Numbered from the stretch's first letter, positions 43,526 to 52,570 are shown. The stretch is 64,000 nucleotides of DNA from JAJTGZ01 sp964403525 (GCA_964403525.1 CAYOGE010000003.1:62001-126000); one strand, 5' to 3'. Notes: generated by a model not told the origin, from the sequence alone. Numbers and translations: made by a program.

Positions 43526-44998
43526 ATGTCCACGCGCCCAGCGATCATCGCCCTGCTCTTGACCTTGCTGCTGGCGGTTGGCGCCTATTTCGTGCTCAGG
43601 CCCTCGGGCGGAGGCACGCCCGGCCCCCGCGCAGCGATCGAACAGGGCGACCCCTTGTTCTCCGCTCGATTCGACGCAGCCGCCATCAATGCGGTTACGC
43701 TGCTCGTGCCGCCCGGCGGTGCGCAGGCCATGGAGCGTTCGCAAGGGGCTGACAACCGGTGGTACTGGCGTGCGTCAGCGGGCTCAGCGCGTAAGTACCA
43801 GATCGACGATACACGCATTCGCAGCTTCCTGCGGATGCTCAGCGAAGCAAAGGGAATCGCAAACCCCCAGAGCGGACGCCCCCTCCCCGACTCGCCTCCC
43901 CCTGTCGTCCTCACGCTGCACGGTGCAGGCGGTGACACAGTACTGCGGCTCTCCCCGCGAGCGTTGGGGGGGCAGGTTCTGGCAGACGTTACAACGCCCG
44001 ATGCCTCCGCGCGGCGGCCGGCGATCGTTCAAGATGAGCTGCTGGCTGTCCTCACGTCCCCCGGCCCCTCCGCCTGGCGCGACACCAGGGCGCTCGGCAC
44101 GGACCCGGGGAGCGCAGCACGCATCACCTTTACAGATGGTGCCGGCAAGTCCGGGTTCAGCCTCGCACGCCTGGATGGACAGTGGTTTGTTTCCACTCCA
44201 AACGCGCAAAGGGGCGCAACACCCGACCACCCGGTTATCAGTGCTCCGGCAGAGGGGGAGCCGGTCGCGACGGTGCTGGCGACGCTCGCCAACCTCAACA
44301 TCGCCCGCTTCTACGACGAGCAAACCCAGCCGACACCGCAGGCCGCCGGCCTGGACAACCCGTCCGCGATACTCTCGCTGGAGTACGACGAGCGAGCGAT
44401 TGATCCTGCATCGCAGAAGCCGGTCACAACGACACGCACCGTCGAGCTTCGCTTCGGACAGGCCGCCGACACCGAGGGAACCTCGCTCTTCGCGTCGCCA
44501 GACGGCGGAGCGACCATCTTTGCCGTTTCGGCGGTTCAGCTTGCCAAGCTCACAGCGCCGATGACCAACCTGGTGATGAAAGCCTCTACGCGAACCCTCC
44601 CCTCTGATGTCGGAGCCGTGGAGATTTCGGCGGCCTCACCGTCAACCCGATCGCTCAAGCTCAGCAGAGACACCCTCGCCGGACGATGGTTCGAGTCGCT
44701 CGACGGCGCTCCGGCGATCACGCAGGACACCGCCACCGCCGCGGGGTCGGAGGCGATCCTGAACTTCTTCACCCGCGCCGGTGCAGAGGCCGTCACGATC
44801 GGCCTGCCGGGCGGGAGCGAGAGCGGGGCCAAGGCGGTCGCCAGCGTTACGCTCCGATCCGCCAGCGACCAGCCGCTCGACCGCTTCGACCTGTTCACGA
44901 TGGGCAACGCGCTTGTGGTGCGCAGCGGGAGCATCTGCCGCACCTATCCCAACCCGCCGGAGGAATTGCTCCGATGGCTCGCCACGCTGTCACGCTGA
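43526..44998 (+). CDS. DUF4340-like membrane-anchored protein
   Basis: A 490-residue protein with one N-terminal membrane helix (about 6-24, IIALLLTLLLAVGAYFVL) and a large extracytoplasmic part. Repeats of about 150 residues in which a WYW/WFVST-type strand is followed by a segment with a small-helix (RIRSFLRMLSEAKGI, VATVLATLANLNIARFYDEQ, SEAILNFFTRAGAEAV) are of the DUF4340 kind. In other bacteria DUF4340 genes follow an ABC transporter operon; here none is adjacent. No catalytic motif is visible. Its stop is 20 bases from the convergent xseA. Confidence 0.65.
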   Translation: MSTRPAIIALLLTLLLAVGAYFVLRPSGGGTPGPRAAIEQGDPLFSARFDAAAINAVTLLVPPGGAQAMERSQGADNRWYWRASAGSARKYQIDDTRIRSFLRMLSEAKGIANPQSGRPLPDSPPPVVLTLHGAGGDTVLRLSPRALGGQVLADVTTPDASARRPAIVQDELLAVLTSPGPSAWRDTRALGTDPGSAARITFTDGAGKSGFSLARLDGQWFVSTPNAQRGATPDHPVISAPAEGEPVATVLATLANLNIARFYDEQTQPTPQAAGLDNPSAILSLEYDERAIDPASQKPVTTTRTVELRFGQAADTEGTSLFASPDGGATIFAVSAVQLAKLTAPMTNLVMKASTRTLPSDVGAVEISAASPSTRSLKLSRDTLAGRWFESLDGAPAITQDTATAAGSEAILNFFTRAGAEAVTIGLPGGSESGAKAVASVTLRSASDQPLDRFDLFTMGNALVVRSGSICRTYPNPPEELLRWLATLSR

Positions 44999-45018
44999 TT
45001 GGCCGCGGCGAGCCCGCG

Positions 45019-46593
45019 TCACGCTGGGGGCTCGGCCGTGTCGAACAGCCCGCCCTCGAGCCCGTCGCCCTCGGGCTTCTTGCGCCGGCTGTGCCGGGCG
45101 CTCCGTGCCCCGCCCGGGAGCGGCGCGGCAAGGCTCTGGCCCACGATGCTCTCGATGCGTCCCTCGGCAAGGCGCGTCACGATCTGCTCCCCCGCCTTCA
45201 CTTCCTGCGGCGTGCGGACCACCGTTCCATCCGCTTTGCTTGTGACCGAATAGCCGCGCTGCAGGACCGAGATCGGCCCGACGAGCCGGAGCTGGCGGCC
45301 GGCCGAAGTGAGCCGCTCGCCCGCTACCAGCAGAACGCTGCGCTGGGCGGCACGGGCGCGGTCGGCGAGCCGCTCGAGGGTGTGCCGCTCCTGCCTGAGC
45401 CTTGCCTTCAGCGCGTTGTTGAGCCGGCCCTCACCGGCTTCAAGTGAAGCGGTTCGCCGGGCGTGCTGGGCGGCGGGGCGGCAGCGGTCCAGGCGTGCGC
45501 CGAGCCGCGCCAGCGCGGTGTGCGCCCCGCTCAAGCGGCTGCGGAGCTCACCGTAGAGCCTCCGCCGGTCCGACTCGGCCGCCTCGCGTTGGGCGGCGAT
45601 GTCGCGCTTCACCGTCAGGTAGAGGCGTCGGCCGTTCTGCAGCAGTTCCTGCATCAACGCGTCGCGATCGGGCGTGAGCAGCATCGCCGCCTGCGTGGGC
45701 GTGCTGGCCCGCGCATCGGCCACGAGTTCAACAATGGTCGTGTCGGTCTCGTGACCGATCGCCGCAACAACGGGGATCGAGCAGTCGAGCACCGCCTGCG
45801 ACACCGCGCGATCGTTGAAGGCCCAGAGGTCTTCCATGCTCCCGCCGCCCCGCGTCACCAGGAGCGCATCGATCCCCTCGCGGGCCGCGTGAGCGCTCAC
45901 CCACCCGATCGCCCGGGCAACGTCGGGTGCCGCGGCTGCGCCCTGCACCAGGCAGTCGATCAGGCAGATCTCAACGCCCGGGCAACGCCGGGCGGCCGTG
46001 TTGAGCACATCGGCAAGCGCCGCGCCCTTGCGGCTGGTGATCACCGCGAGCCGGCGCGGAAAAACCGGCAGCGCACGCTTGCGCTCGGGCGCGAACCAGC
46101 CGAGCGCGCGCAGCTCGGCGACGAGCTGCTGATAGGCAACATCCAGTGCACCAGCGCCGACCTGCTCGATCTTCTCGGCGATGAGGGTGAGCTTGCCCTG
46201 CGGCTCGTAAACCTCAACCTTGGCCGTGACCACCACGCTCTGGCCGTTCGCCGGCACGAACGCGTGCCCCTTGGCCCGCCCGGCGAACATCACGCAGTTG
46301 AGCACCGCGCTGGCGTCCTTGACGGCGAAGTACCAGTGCGTGCGGTTGGTGAAGTTTGAGACCTCGCCCAGCACGCGCACCGGGGCCGGGAAACCGGCCG
46401 AGAGCTTCTCGTTGATCGTCGCCGCCAGGGCAGAGACCGTGAGCGGACGGCTCACCTCTGCACCTTCGACCGCCCCCGCCACCGCCCGCACGGAAGGTGC
46501 GGATGAAGCCGCGGCGTCAGAGACCGCTTTGGCCGACGCCTTGCCGCGCTTCTTTCTGCCGCCGTCACCGGGAGTGAAGAGTCCTTCGATCAA
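45019..46593 (-). CDS. xseA: exodeoxyribonuclease VII large subunit
   Basis: A 524-residue nuclease subunit. It has a 45-residue low-complexity lead, then the OB-fold (LTVSALAATINEKLSAGFP, VLGEVSNFTNRTHWYFAVKD), the catalytic core with VFPRRLAVITSRKGAALAD, LLVTRGGGSMEDLWAFNDR and AAIGHETDTTIVELVADARASTPTQAA, then a long coiled coil and a short C-terminal strand (VLQRGYSVTSKADG). Exo VII degrades single-stranded DNA from both ends. The small subunit xseB is not adjacent. The glycosyltransferase gene is 19 bases upstream on the same strand. Confidence 0.95.
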   Translation of the reverse strand: MIEGLFTPGDGGRKKRGKASAKAVSDAAASSAPSVRAVAGAVEGAEVSRPLTVSALAATINEKLSAGFPAPVRVLGEVSNFTNRTHWYFAVKDASAVLNCVMFAGRAKGHAFVPANGQSVVVTAKVEVYEPQGKLTLIAEKIEQVGAGALDVAYQQLVAELRALGWFAPERKRALPVFPRRLAVITSRKGAALADVLNTAARRCPGVEICLIDCLVQGAAAAPDVARAIGWVSAHAAREGIDALLVTRGGGSMEDLWAFNDRAVSQAVLDCSIPVVAAIGHETDTTIVELVADARASTPTQAAMLLTPDRDALMQELLQNGRRLYLTVKRDIAAQREAAESDRRRLYGELRSRLSGAHTALARLGARLDRCRPAAQHARRTASLEAGEGRLNNALKARLRQERHTLERLADRARAAQRSVLLVAGERLTSAGRQLRLVGPISVLQRGYSVTSKADGTVVRTPQEVKAGEQIVTRLAEGRIESIVGQSLAAPLPGGARSARHSRRKKPEGDGLEGGLFDTAEPPA

Positions 46594-46612
46594 CGCGTCG
46601 CCCCTTCGCCCG

Positions 46613-47875
46613 TTACTTCGATCCGCCCGCCGCCACCGCCCGCTCGTAGAGCTTCATCACGCCCGCGACCCACGCGCTGGCGAGGCGTTTCTCGCGTATG
46701 AAGTTCCGCGCCGCCGAACCGAGCGCCACCGCCCGCGTCGGCTGGTCGAGCACCTCCGAGGTTGCCGACCTCCAGGCGCCGGCCGTCGCCTCGCGCACAA
46801 GCACGGCGGTCTCGTGGTCCACCAGGTGGCTCGCCAGGTCGTCGGCCCGGGCGATCACCGGCATGCCCGCGGCCATCGCGTCAAGCACAAACCCGTGCTG
46901 CTCGCCGTCGGTTGACGGTATGACCAGCGCATCGGCCTCGAGGGTGAGGTCCCATCGCTCGGTCAACTGGGGAACAACGCTGACGCACGGAGCGAGGTCC
47001 ATCGAACGGGCGAGCTTCCAGAGCCCCAGCCGGTCGGCGGTTGGCTGGTTGGCGAGCACCAGCAACCCACGCGGGGACTCTGACCGTGCACGGAGCCCCT
47101 CCAGCAGGGCGCTGAGTTCCTTCGTTGCGTTGCCCCCGCGCCCCCCCTTCAGGCCGCTGCCGCACCAGAGCACAACGGTGCCGGTGCGTGTCGGGTCGAT
47201 CTCGCTGTGCGGGTCTTCCGGCACGTGCACGCCCCAGGCGTTGCTCGTCACCCGCAGGGCCGCACCCCCCTTCACCCCGGCCAGAACGATGTTGAGCCGC
47301 GCGGCCAGCGCTGGATCGGCCGCGTTCCACCACACCGCCGGCCCGTGCGAGCGGTGCGACCACCGCGCCGCCGCAGATGCGGCATCGTCAACGCAGCGAG
47401 CGCTGAAGACCTCGACGACCAGTGCAGCCGCACCCCCCGAATCGGCCGAGCGGAAACGCGCGGCCGTCTGCCACGCGACCTCCCACGTGCTGCGGCCAAA
47501 CGCGTGAACGATCTGCATCCCCTGTCCAGAGCGCCCCCCGCGTCCGCCACCGCCGCCTTCACTCCCCCCGCCGCCTCCCCCCGCCCAGCGACCGCCTCCA
47601 CCCACGCCAGACGCCTTGCCGATCGCCGCGACCAGCACGCCCGCTCTGAGCGACTCGGTCCAGGGCAGGCCCTGATCGGCGAACGGGACCGCCGTCGCGA
47701 AGACCCCCAGCCGCTCGCTCCGCACATCGTCCGCATCGAGCCCGATCCCAGGCACCCCCTGAAAGACGCGCGCTCCCTCGTCGGCCAGCCCGACCGAGAG
47801 CCGCTCCAGCAGCGCCCGCTCTCGCATGGCAAACGACTTCTCGGGGAGCAGGAGGACGCGGAGCATGGCCGTCAT
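46613..47875 (-). CDS. glycosyltransferase family 4-like protein
   Basis: A 420-residue protein with the C-terminal half of a GT-B glycosyltransferase: GTVVLWCGSGLKGGRG, LLVLANQPTADRLGLWKLAR, CVSVVPQLTERWDLTLEADALVIPS and the donor-binding motif EQHGFVLDAMAAGMPVIA. The N-terminal half is weakly conserved and interrupted by a Gly-rich linker (about residues 90-120). It probably adds a sugar from a nucleotide donor; acceptor unknown. The upstream 309 bases have no gene, so the promoter is there. xseA follows at 19 bases. Confidence 0.75.
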   Translation of the reverse strand: MTAMLRVLLLPEKSFAMRERALLERLSVGLADEGARVFQGVPGIGLDADDVRSERLGVFATAVPFADQGLPWTESLRAGVLVAAIGKASGVGGGGRWAGGGGGGSEGGGGGRGGRSGQGMQIVHAFGRSTWEVAWQTAARFRSADSGGAAALVVEVFSARCVDDAASAAARWSHRSHGPAVWWNAADPALAARLNIVLAGVKGGAALRVTSNAWGVHVPEDPHSEIDPTRTGTVVLWCGSGLKGGRGGNATKELSALLEGLRARSESPRGLLVLANQPTADRLGLWKLARSMDLAPCVSVVPQLTERWDLTLEADALVIPSTDGEQHGFVLDAMAAGMPVIARADDLASHLVDHETAVLVREATAGAWRSATSEVLDQPTRAVALGSAARNFIREKRLASAWVAGVMKLYERAVAAGGSK

Positions 47876-48184
47876 TGTCCCCGATCCTCGCCCTCAGTTC
47901 CAACCGCGTACCGAACAAAGAGCCGATTCGTTCAAGATCAACGTGTAACGCGTTTCTGAAACGGTGTGAACGAACCGTGGAAAACTACCCAATTCACGCA
48001 CACGCCACCATCCATCGACCGGCTCGCCCCGGGCAAGTGGCGAGCTCCAGGCACGGTATCTCCCTAGGAATCAGGCTTCATCCGTCACTGCGCCTGCGAT
48101 TTCTAGGCCAGCGAGCCAAACTCCGCTCCCTCTCCCCTAATCCGGCGGTCTGCAGGTGGAATGTGCATAACCCGGTGGATAGGC
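47876..48184. other. intergenic region without a recognisable gene
   Basis: A 309-base gap between the glycosyltransferase and the oppD-like gene, both minus strand. It should contain the glycosyltransferase promoter. Near its low-coordinate-distal end TGTGCATAA (48162-48170) resembles a DnaA-box pattern and GTGGATAG (48175-48182) is a weaker one, but nothing else suggests an origin. Confidence 0.4.
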
Positions 48185-49300
48185 CTATGGGTGGACGTTG
48201 GACGATTCTGCCAGCCCTACCCGCTGACGGCGCGTTGGGAGGTCTGGGAACGTACACGGAAGGGCCAGTGCCTCGGGTGTCCGCCAGAGAGCGACCCAGT
48301 GGCCGGGTGTGATCTCGGCCAGCACAGAATCGACCCCCGTGCCCGGGTCAGCCACCGTACCCGCGGGCGGAGCGTGGTCTGGCCACCAAGGGTGCTGCCC
48401 AGAGCCCAGCCGCTGAAACTGAGTTGGGTCGCCGGTCAGTTCGCGGATCGTCGTCAGGCGGGCGACGCGGTGGCGGGTGTGCGGGATGCTCGCCAGCAGG
48501 CCGCGGGTGTACGGGTGCTGGGGGTTCTCGAACAGCTCGGTCACGGAGGCGTACTCGACGATGCGCCCGCCGTACATCACGGCGACGACGTCGGCGTTCT
48601 GCGCCACCACGCCAAGCGCGTGGGTGATGAGCATGATCGCCAGGCCCTTGCGCTCCTGCAGGCCCCGCAGCAACTCAAGGATCTGCGCCTGGATGGTGAC
48701 ATCCAGCGCCGTGGTCGGCTCGTCGGCGAGGAGGATGCGGGGGTGGCAGGCGAGGGCCATCGCGATCATCACGCGCTGTCGCATGCCGCCGCTGAACTGG
48801 TGCGGGTAAGCGTCGAGGCGTTCGGCGGGTTTGGTGATGCCCACCTCGTCCATCGCGGCGATCGCCGCCGCGCGGGCTTCCATCTTGCCGATCCCCTGGT
48901 GCAGCAGCACCGCCTCGGTGATCTGCTGGCCGATGGTGAAGACCGGGTTGAGCGAGGTCATCGGCTCCTGGAAGATCATCGCGATCTCGCCGCCGCGCAC
49001 CGCGCGGATCTCGCGCTGGGGCATTGTCAGCAGGTCGCGGGGCGCGACACCTGCATCACCGTGCAGCAGGATGCGCCCGCGATCAAAGCGGCCCGGCGGG
49101 CGCGGGATCAGCTGCAGGGCGCTCAGGGCCGTCACGCTCTTGCCGCTGCCGCTCTCGCCGACCACCGCCAGCGTCTGGCGCGGGTAGAGCGTCATGCTCG
49201 CGCTGCTCACCGCCCGCACCGCGGGCGCACCATCGCGCCCGCCGAAGGAGACGGCGAGGTTCTCGACGGTCAGCACGGGGGAGGAACCTGCACCGCTCAC
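48185..49300 (-). CDS. oligopeptide ABC transporter ATP-binding protein, OppD-like
   Basis: A 371-residue ATPase of the dipeptide/oligopeptide importer family. Walker A is GESGSGKS (48-55), the Q-loop IFQEPMTSLNPV, the signature FSGGMRQRV, Walker B ILLADEPTTALD, and the switch His is in LITHALGVVAQ, where the following residue is Ala instead of the usual Asp. The C-terminal oligopeptide-family tail begins HPYTRGLLASIP. The start overlaps the stop of the permease as ATGA. Binding protein, second permease and OppF are not in the window. Confidence 0.93.
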   Translation of the reverse strand: MSGAGSSPVLTVENLAVSFGGRDGAPAVRAVSSASMTLYPRQTLAVVGESGSGKSVTALSALQLIPRPPGRFDRGRILLHGDAGVAPRDLLTMPQREIRAVRGGEIAMIFQEPMTSLNPVFTIGQQITEAVLLHQGIGKMEARAAAIAAMDEVGITKPAERLDAYPHQFSGGMRQRVMIAMALACHPRILLADEPTTALDVTIQAQILELLRGLQERKGLAIMLITHALGVVAQNADVVAVMYGGRIVEYASVTELFENPQHPYTRGLLASIPHTRHRVARLTTIRELTGDPTQFQRLGSGQHPWWPDHAPPAGTVADPGTGVDSVLAEITPGHWVALWRTPEALALPCTFPDLPTRRQRVGLAESSNVHP

Positions 49301-50607
49301 TTCTCCCCTCCACCCCCGCCAGCGCGGCGGGTGCTCAGGCGTGGATCGACCGCTTCACGGATCGCCTCACCCACAAAGTTCAGCGACAGCAGCGTGACGC
49401 CCAGCAGCAGGCAGGGGAAGAGCAGCAGCCACCAGTGCGACCGCACCGTGTTGAGCTCACCCAGCGCATCGGCCGCGAGGTTCCCCCAGCTCGGCAGCGG
49501 CGGCTTGACGCCGATGCCCAGGAAGCTCAGGAAGCTCTCCTGCAGCATCGCCTGCGGCACCATGAGCGTGGCGTAGACCACGATCGGGCCGACCAGGTTC
49601 GGCAGCAGGTGCCGGGAGAACTGCCGCTTTACCCCCACGCCGATCGCCCGCGCCGCCTCCATAAAGGGCTGCGCCTTGAGGCTGAGCACCTGCCCGCGGA
49701 TCACCCGCGCCATCGTGAGCCAACTCACCCCGCCGATCGCCACCAGCAGCGTGACAAGGTTCACCGCCTGCGACTGCGCGGGTGTCAGCTCGCCCGAGCC
49801 GAGCGCTGCCCGCGCGCGCCCAACCGCTTCCATCCGCGCCTCGTCGGTCCGCTGCTGCGGGGGCAGGGCGCTGAGCGACTCCTCCACCATCCGCTCCGTC
49901 GCCGCGCTGATCCCCGCCACCCGCGCCGACTGCCACCGCCCCAGCGCACCATCCACCGCGACCGCCAGCAGCACCACCAGCAGCACGTACGGGAGCCCGT
50001 AGAGCACATCGACGATGCGCATCATCACCCCGTCAACCACACCACCGGCGTACCCCGCGATCGCGCCGTAGAGCGTGCCGATCACCACGCTCAGCGCCGC
50101 CGCCGCCAGGCCGATCAGCAGCGACAGCGCCCCACCCAGGAGCACGCGCGCCGTCAGGCTGCGCCCAAGGTGGTCGGTGCCGAGCAGGTAGTGCGGGCGG
50201 TGGGCCTCCACCTGCCCGGCCGTCGGTGTGAAGCCGCTCTCGGCCAGCTTGTCGTACGGGGTGCCGCGCCGGTCGGCCTCGGCCCGAATGGCCGCATCCA
50301 CGGCGGCGGCGTTGATCGCCGGCGCGTAGCGCTCACTCGCCGCCCAGAACGGCGGCAAGCGCGGCGCCGAGCGGACCTGCTGTTCAAAGCGCGGGCTGGA
50401 GGGCTGCTGCTCACCCAGCGCAGCCAAGCCGGGCTCATCCACCGTGCCGATCGTCCAGGGGAGCGAGAAGATGCACGCGCCGATGATCGCCGCCAGCAGG
50501 CCGATGCCCACCGCGGCCGGCCGCGACCGCAGCAACTGCCGCCAAGCCCCTCCCCCACCTCCCCCGCCCCCACTGTGCACGCCGGGCGCAGAAGCGAGAT
50601 TCTCCAC
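49297..50607 (-). CDS. oligopeptide ABC transporter permease, OppC-like
   Basis: A 436-residue permease. A first membrane helix (about residues 29-46) is followed by a periplasmic segment of about 110 residues. Next come the family block HYLLGTDHLGRSLTARVLLGG and the transmembrane core, with the EAA-loop region MEAARAIGVGVKRQFSRHLLPN coupling to the ATPase. A hydrophilic insertion of about 60 residues (RWQSARVAGISAATERMVEE onward) between helices is longer than in typical OppC. The start is GTG at 50607, since no ATG in frame is compatible with the family; the longer open frame upstream is repeat and intergenic sequence. It starts the unit: no oppB-like gene is upstream. Confidence 0.88.
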   Translation of the reverse strand: MENLASAPGVHSGGGGGGGGAWRQLLRSRPAAVGIGLLAAIIGACIFSLPWTIGTVDEPGLAALGEQQPSSPRFEQQVRSAPRLPPFWAASERYAPAINAAAVDAAIRAEADRRGTPYDKLAESGFTPTAGQVEAHRPHYLLGTDHLGRSLTARVLLGGALSLLIGLAAAALSVVIGTLYGAIAGYAGGVVDGVMMRIVDVLYGLPYVLLVVLLAVAVDGALGRWQSARVAGISAATERMVEESLSALPPQQRTDEARMEAVGRARAALGSGELTPAQSQAVNLVTLLVAIGGVSWLTMARVIRGQVLSLKAQPFMEAARAIGVGVKRQFSRHLLPNLVGPIVVYATLMVPQAMLQESFLSFLGIGVKPPLPSWGNLAADALGELNTVRSHWWLLLFPCLLLGVTLLSLNFVGEAIREAVDPRLSTRRAGGGGGEK

Positions 50608-50720
50608 GATGGCTCGGTCATCCCTTGGCAACGTTGCTGACAGTACGCCCCTCTCGGCAAGGCCACAGGCCGCACCCAGCACGCAGCGGCCCTCGGCCAC
50701 CACCGCGGCAGGAGCAAGGC

Positions 50721-50816
50721 AAGCCACGGATGAACACGGACAGACACGGATCAGAACGATGCGTGACCGCTGTCTTGATCTGTAATGATCCGTGCCCATC
50801 CGTGGCCTGGCTTTGC
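50721..50816. repeat. dispersed inverted-repeat element (family A, copy 2)
   Basis: The left arm begins AAGCCACGGATGAACACGGA (50721-50755) and the right arm ends with CATCCGTGGCCTGGCTT (about 50784-50816). The units CACGGATGAA/CACGGACAGA repeat about every 10-11 bases. It matches the plan of the element between argG and argH, with A/G changes throughout. It lies in the 247-base gap between the permease and the zinc-ribbon gene. Confidence 0.72.
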
Positions 50817-50854
50817 CCGCCCCGGTCTGGCGCGTTTTCGGGTAGACTCGGCGC

Positions 50855-51376
50855 GTGGCGGACAACGTGAACGTGAATGTGAATGTGAAGAAGATCGGCC
50901 GGGGGGGCAAGCGGAGGGCGCTGGGCTGGACGCTCCTCGCACTCGGCCTGCTCTCGGTGGGAGTGTGGGTTGGTTGGTGGGGCGGATCGGCGAACTGTGG
51001 AAGGTGGCAGTTGTCCTGTTTCGACGGGCTGTTTGTGGCTTGGCGGCACGACAACGGCACGGGCAGTTACACGCTCTCGCTCGATCGCGTCTGGCCGAGC
51101 GCGGGAGGGCTCCGGTGGGTGACGCCGGTGTTCGTAGAACCTCGACCGGATGTGCAGCAGAACTTCGGGCTCGCTTGCTACTACAACAGCAAATCGCACG
51201 TGTGTTGGGCGGTTGTCGTATGGCCCATCCCCCCCCTCCTCTGGACCCCCGCCGCGCTGCTGCTCCGCTCCGGCACCCTCGCGCGGCGGCGGGCGGTCAC
51301 GGGGTCGTGCCCCGCCTGCGGCTACGACCGGCGCGGGCTCGCGCCCGGGGCGGTCTGTCCGGAGTGTGGGAATTGA
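50855..51376 (+). CDS. small membrane protein with C-terminal zinc ribbon
   Basis: A 173-residue protein of a type common in planctomycetes. A Asn-Val repeat (DNVNVNVNVKK) opens it, then a membrane helix (about 22-44), a soluble part, a second helix (WAVVVWPIPPLLWTPAALLL) and a C-terminal zinc ribbon with paired Cys in SCPACGYDRRGLAPGAVCPECGN. The start is GTG at 50855, followed by a short GTGAA-type DNA repeat. Function is unknown. Related tails occur downstream at 51791-51919, 52571-52777 and 52774-53073, so it heads a local cluster of relatives. Confidence 0.7.
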   Translation: MADNVNVNVNVKKIGRGGKRRALGWTLLALGLLSVGVWVGWWGGSANCGRWQLSCFDGLFVAWRHDNGTGSYTLSLDRVWPSAGGLRWVTPVFVEPRPDVQQNFGLACYYNSKSHVCWAVVVWPIPPLLWTPAALLLRSGTLARRRAVTGSCPACGYDRRGLAPGAVCPECGN

Positions 51377-51394
51377 GCGAGTATTGCACTCTAT

Positions 51395-51736
51395 ATGATG
51401 GGCCAGTCTCCCCTTGAGCTTCACATGCAGTCATTCGAAATTCGTCCTTCTCCAAAGAGCCCGGCCACAGACTTCGCATTCATGGACTTGGATGGGTTTG
51501 AGGAGTTTCTTAGACTGGTGAAGAAGCACGGCCTTGAGCATCTCTCGAATTGGCAGGATCATTGGGAAGACTACCGATTTCCCCTTTCAGACCTCCACGC
51601 CGTTCAACGGGAACTCAGTATTCTGATCGCGAGCCCCGAAACATCGCAGAGACTCCAAAAGGTGCTGGGGGAAATGGTGGATGTGGCGTCAAAGGCCATT
51701 GAGCGTCACTTGGACGTTGAAGTGACATCGGACTGA
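51395..51736 (+). CDS. hypothetical protein, lower GC than neighbours
   Basis: A 113-residue soluble protein I do not recognise. It is acidic/helical, with FMDLDGFEEFLRLVKKHG, HWEDYRFPLSDLHAVQRE and a C-terminal helix LQKVLGEMVDVASKAIERH. There is no signal peptide. GC content is visibly lower than the surrounding genes, suggesting recent arrival. Two ATG codons in tandem (51395, 51398) and a third at 51425 (MQSFEIRPSP) could each start it. The place, 18 bases after the zinc-ribbon gene, may be accidental. An immunity-protein-like role is possible by composition but unsupported. Confidence 0.5.
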   Translation: MMGQSPLELHMQSFEIRPSPKSPATDFAFMDLDGFEEFLRLVKKHGLEHLSNWQDHWEDYRFPLSDLHAVQRELSILIASPETSQRLQKVLGEMVDVASKAIERHLDVEVTSD

Positions 51737-51790
51737 GGGTGCGGTTCCCTTAACCGCCCGGCCCGATCCCCGACCACCACACGGGACAGC

Positions 51791-51919
51791 ATGGAATCCG
51801 CTCAACCCCCCGAAGTGGAGTTGTTGGGCGCCGGTCCTTCAACCCGCACGGTTCGACTTCCGGCTCCGCTCCGCATTGCTGCGCTCGGCACGGTTTGCCC
51901 GGAGTGCGGGAACGGGTGA
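51791..51919 (+). pseudogene. remnant of a zinc-ribbon protein gene
   Basis: A 42-codon frame ends GTVCPECGNG, the last Cys pair of the zinc-ribbon tail seen in the gene at 50855, but the first Cys pair and membrane helices are missing. Its head (LGAGPSTRTVRLPAP) matches that of the frame at 52571 (LGGGPSARTVRFPAT). It looks like a deletion remnant joined from parts of related genes. Confidence 0.45.
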
Positions 51920-51933
51920 ATAGCTTTCACGGA

Positions 51934-52485
51934 TCACTTCCCGTGACCTGCGGAGTGATCTTCTATCGCTGGCACGGAATCCTCAGCCAACGCGGCCGCT
52001 TCCACAGCGTCAAGCAACTTGGCCGCCGACTTTGCTGTCGGAAAGACGAACACACACGCGCTGACCGAAATCGCCGTGACACCGAGCACTTCCCAGATCA
52101 CGAAGGCCCCTCCTGTGCTCATCAGACCAAAGAGATTGCACATTACCAGAGGCTTTAGATATTTCACCCGGCGCGTGGCCCATGCAAAAACGATCGCCTT
52201 GCGGGTCTGTGCAGAGCCGTCTGTCACTCTCCACTGAGCCACAGCCCGGTTGTGCAGGGCCTTCGCTCCGCTCAACCAGAAGCCAACGATGATCAGCGCC
52301 GAGAGCCCCCACAAGATGCCGAAGATGACATGCACTACCGGGCTCGGTGCGAGTGGGCCGGACCACGCCATCAGGATGAACGTGCCGCCAAACGCGCAGA
52401 TGACCACGGTCCCTATGACTGCAACCACCTGTGACGAACGAAGGCTGCTCTGAGTAGGAACGCCCGGGGGCGGAATGAAATGCAT
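51934..52485 (-). CDS. hypothetical membrane protein
   Basis: A 183-residue protein with four hydrophobic segments: VVAVIGTVVICAFGGTFILM, VVHVIFGILWGLSALIIVG, a weaker one around LVMCNLFGLMSTGGAFVIW, and LGVTAISVSACVFVF. Between the second and third is a basic cytoplasmic loop (RKAIVFAWATRRVKYLK). No family is recognised. It is on the opposite strand to the surrounding zinc-ribbon genes and has a somewhat lower GC content, consistent with an insertion into that cluster. Confidence 0.55.
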   Translation of the reverse strand: MHFIPPPGVPTQSSLRSSQVVAVIGTVVICAFGGTFILMAWSGPLAPSPVVHVIFGILWGLSALIIVGFWLSGAKALHNRAVAQWRVTDGSAQTRKAIVFAWATRRVKYLKPLVMCNLFGLMSTGGAFVIWEVLGVTAISVSACVFVFPTAKSAAKLLDAVEAAALAEDSVPAIEDHSAGHGK

Positions 52486-52570
52486 GGTGGGATGAGAATA
52501 GCATAAGAAAGGACTTCAATGTGAGGCGCCTGGCCCAATCCTGCCTCCTGACCTTTGCCCGGGTCGCAGA

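Noticed and set aside
48162..48182. Two DnaA-box-like sequences (TGTGCATAA and GTGGATAG)
   Set aside because: Only one is a good match, there is no AT-rich unwinding stretch and no dnaA, dnaN or parAB nearby, so an origin is not supported.
50608..51060. N-terminal extension of the OppC-like permease to 51060
   Set aside because: The extra residues come from the inverted-repeat element and antisense of the zinc-ribbon gene; a GTG at 50607 gives a normal permease start.
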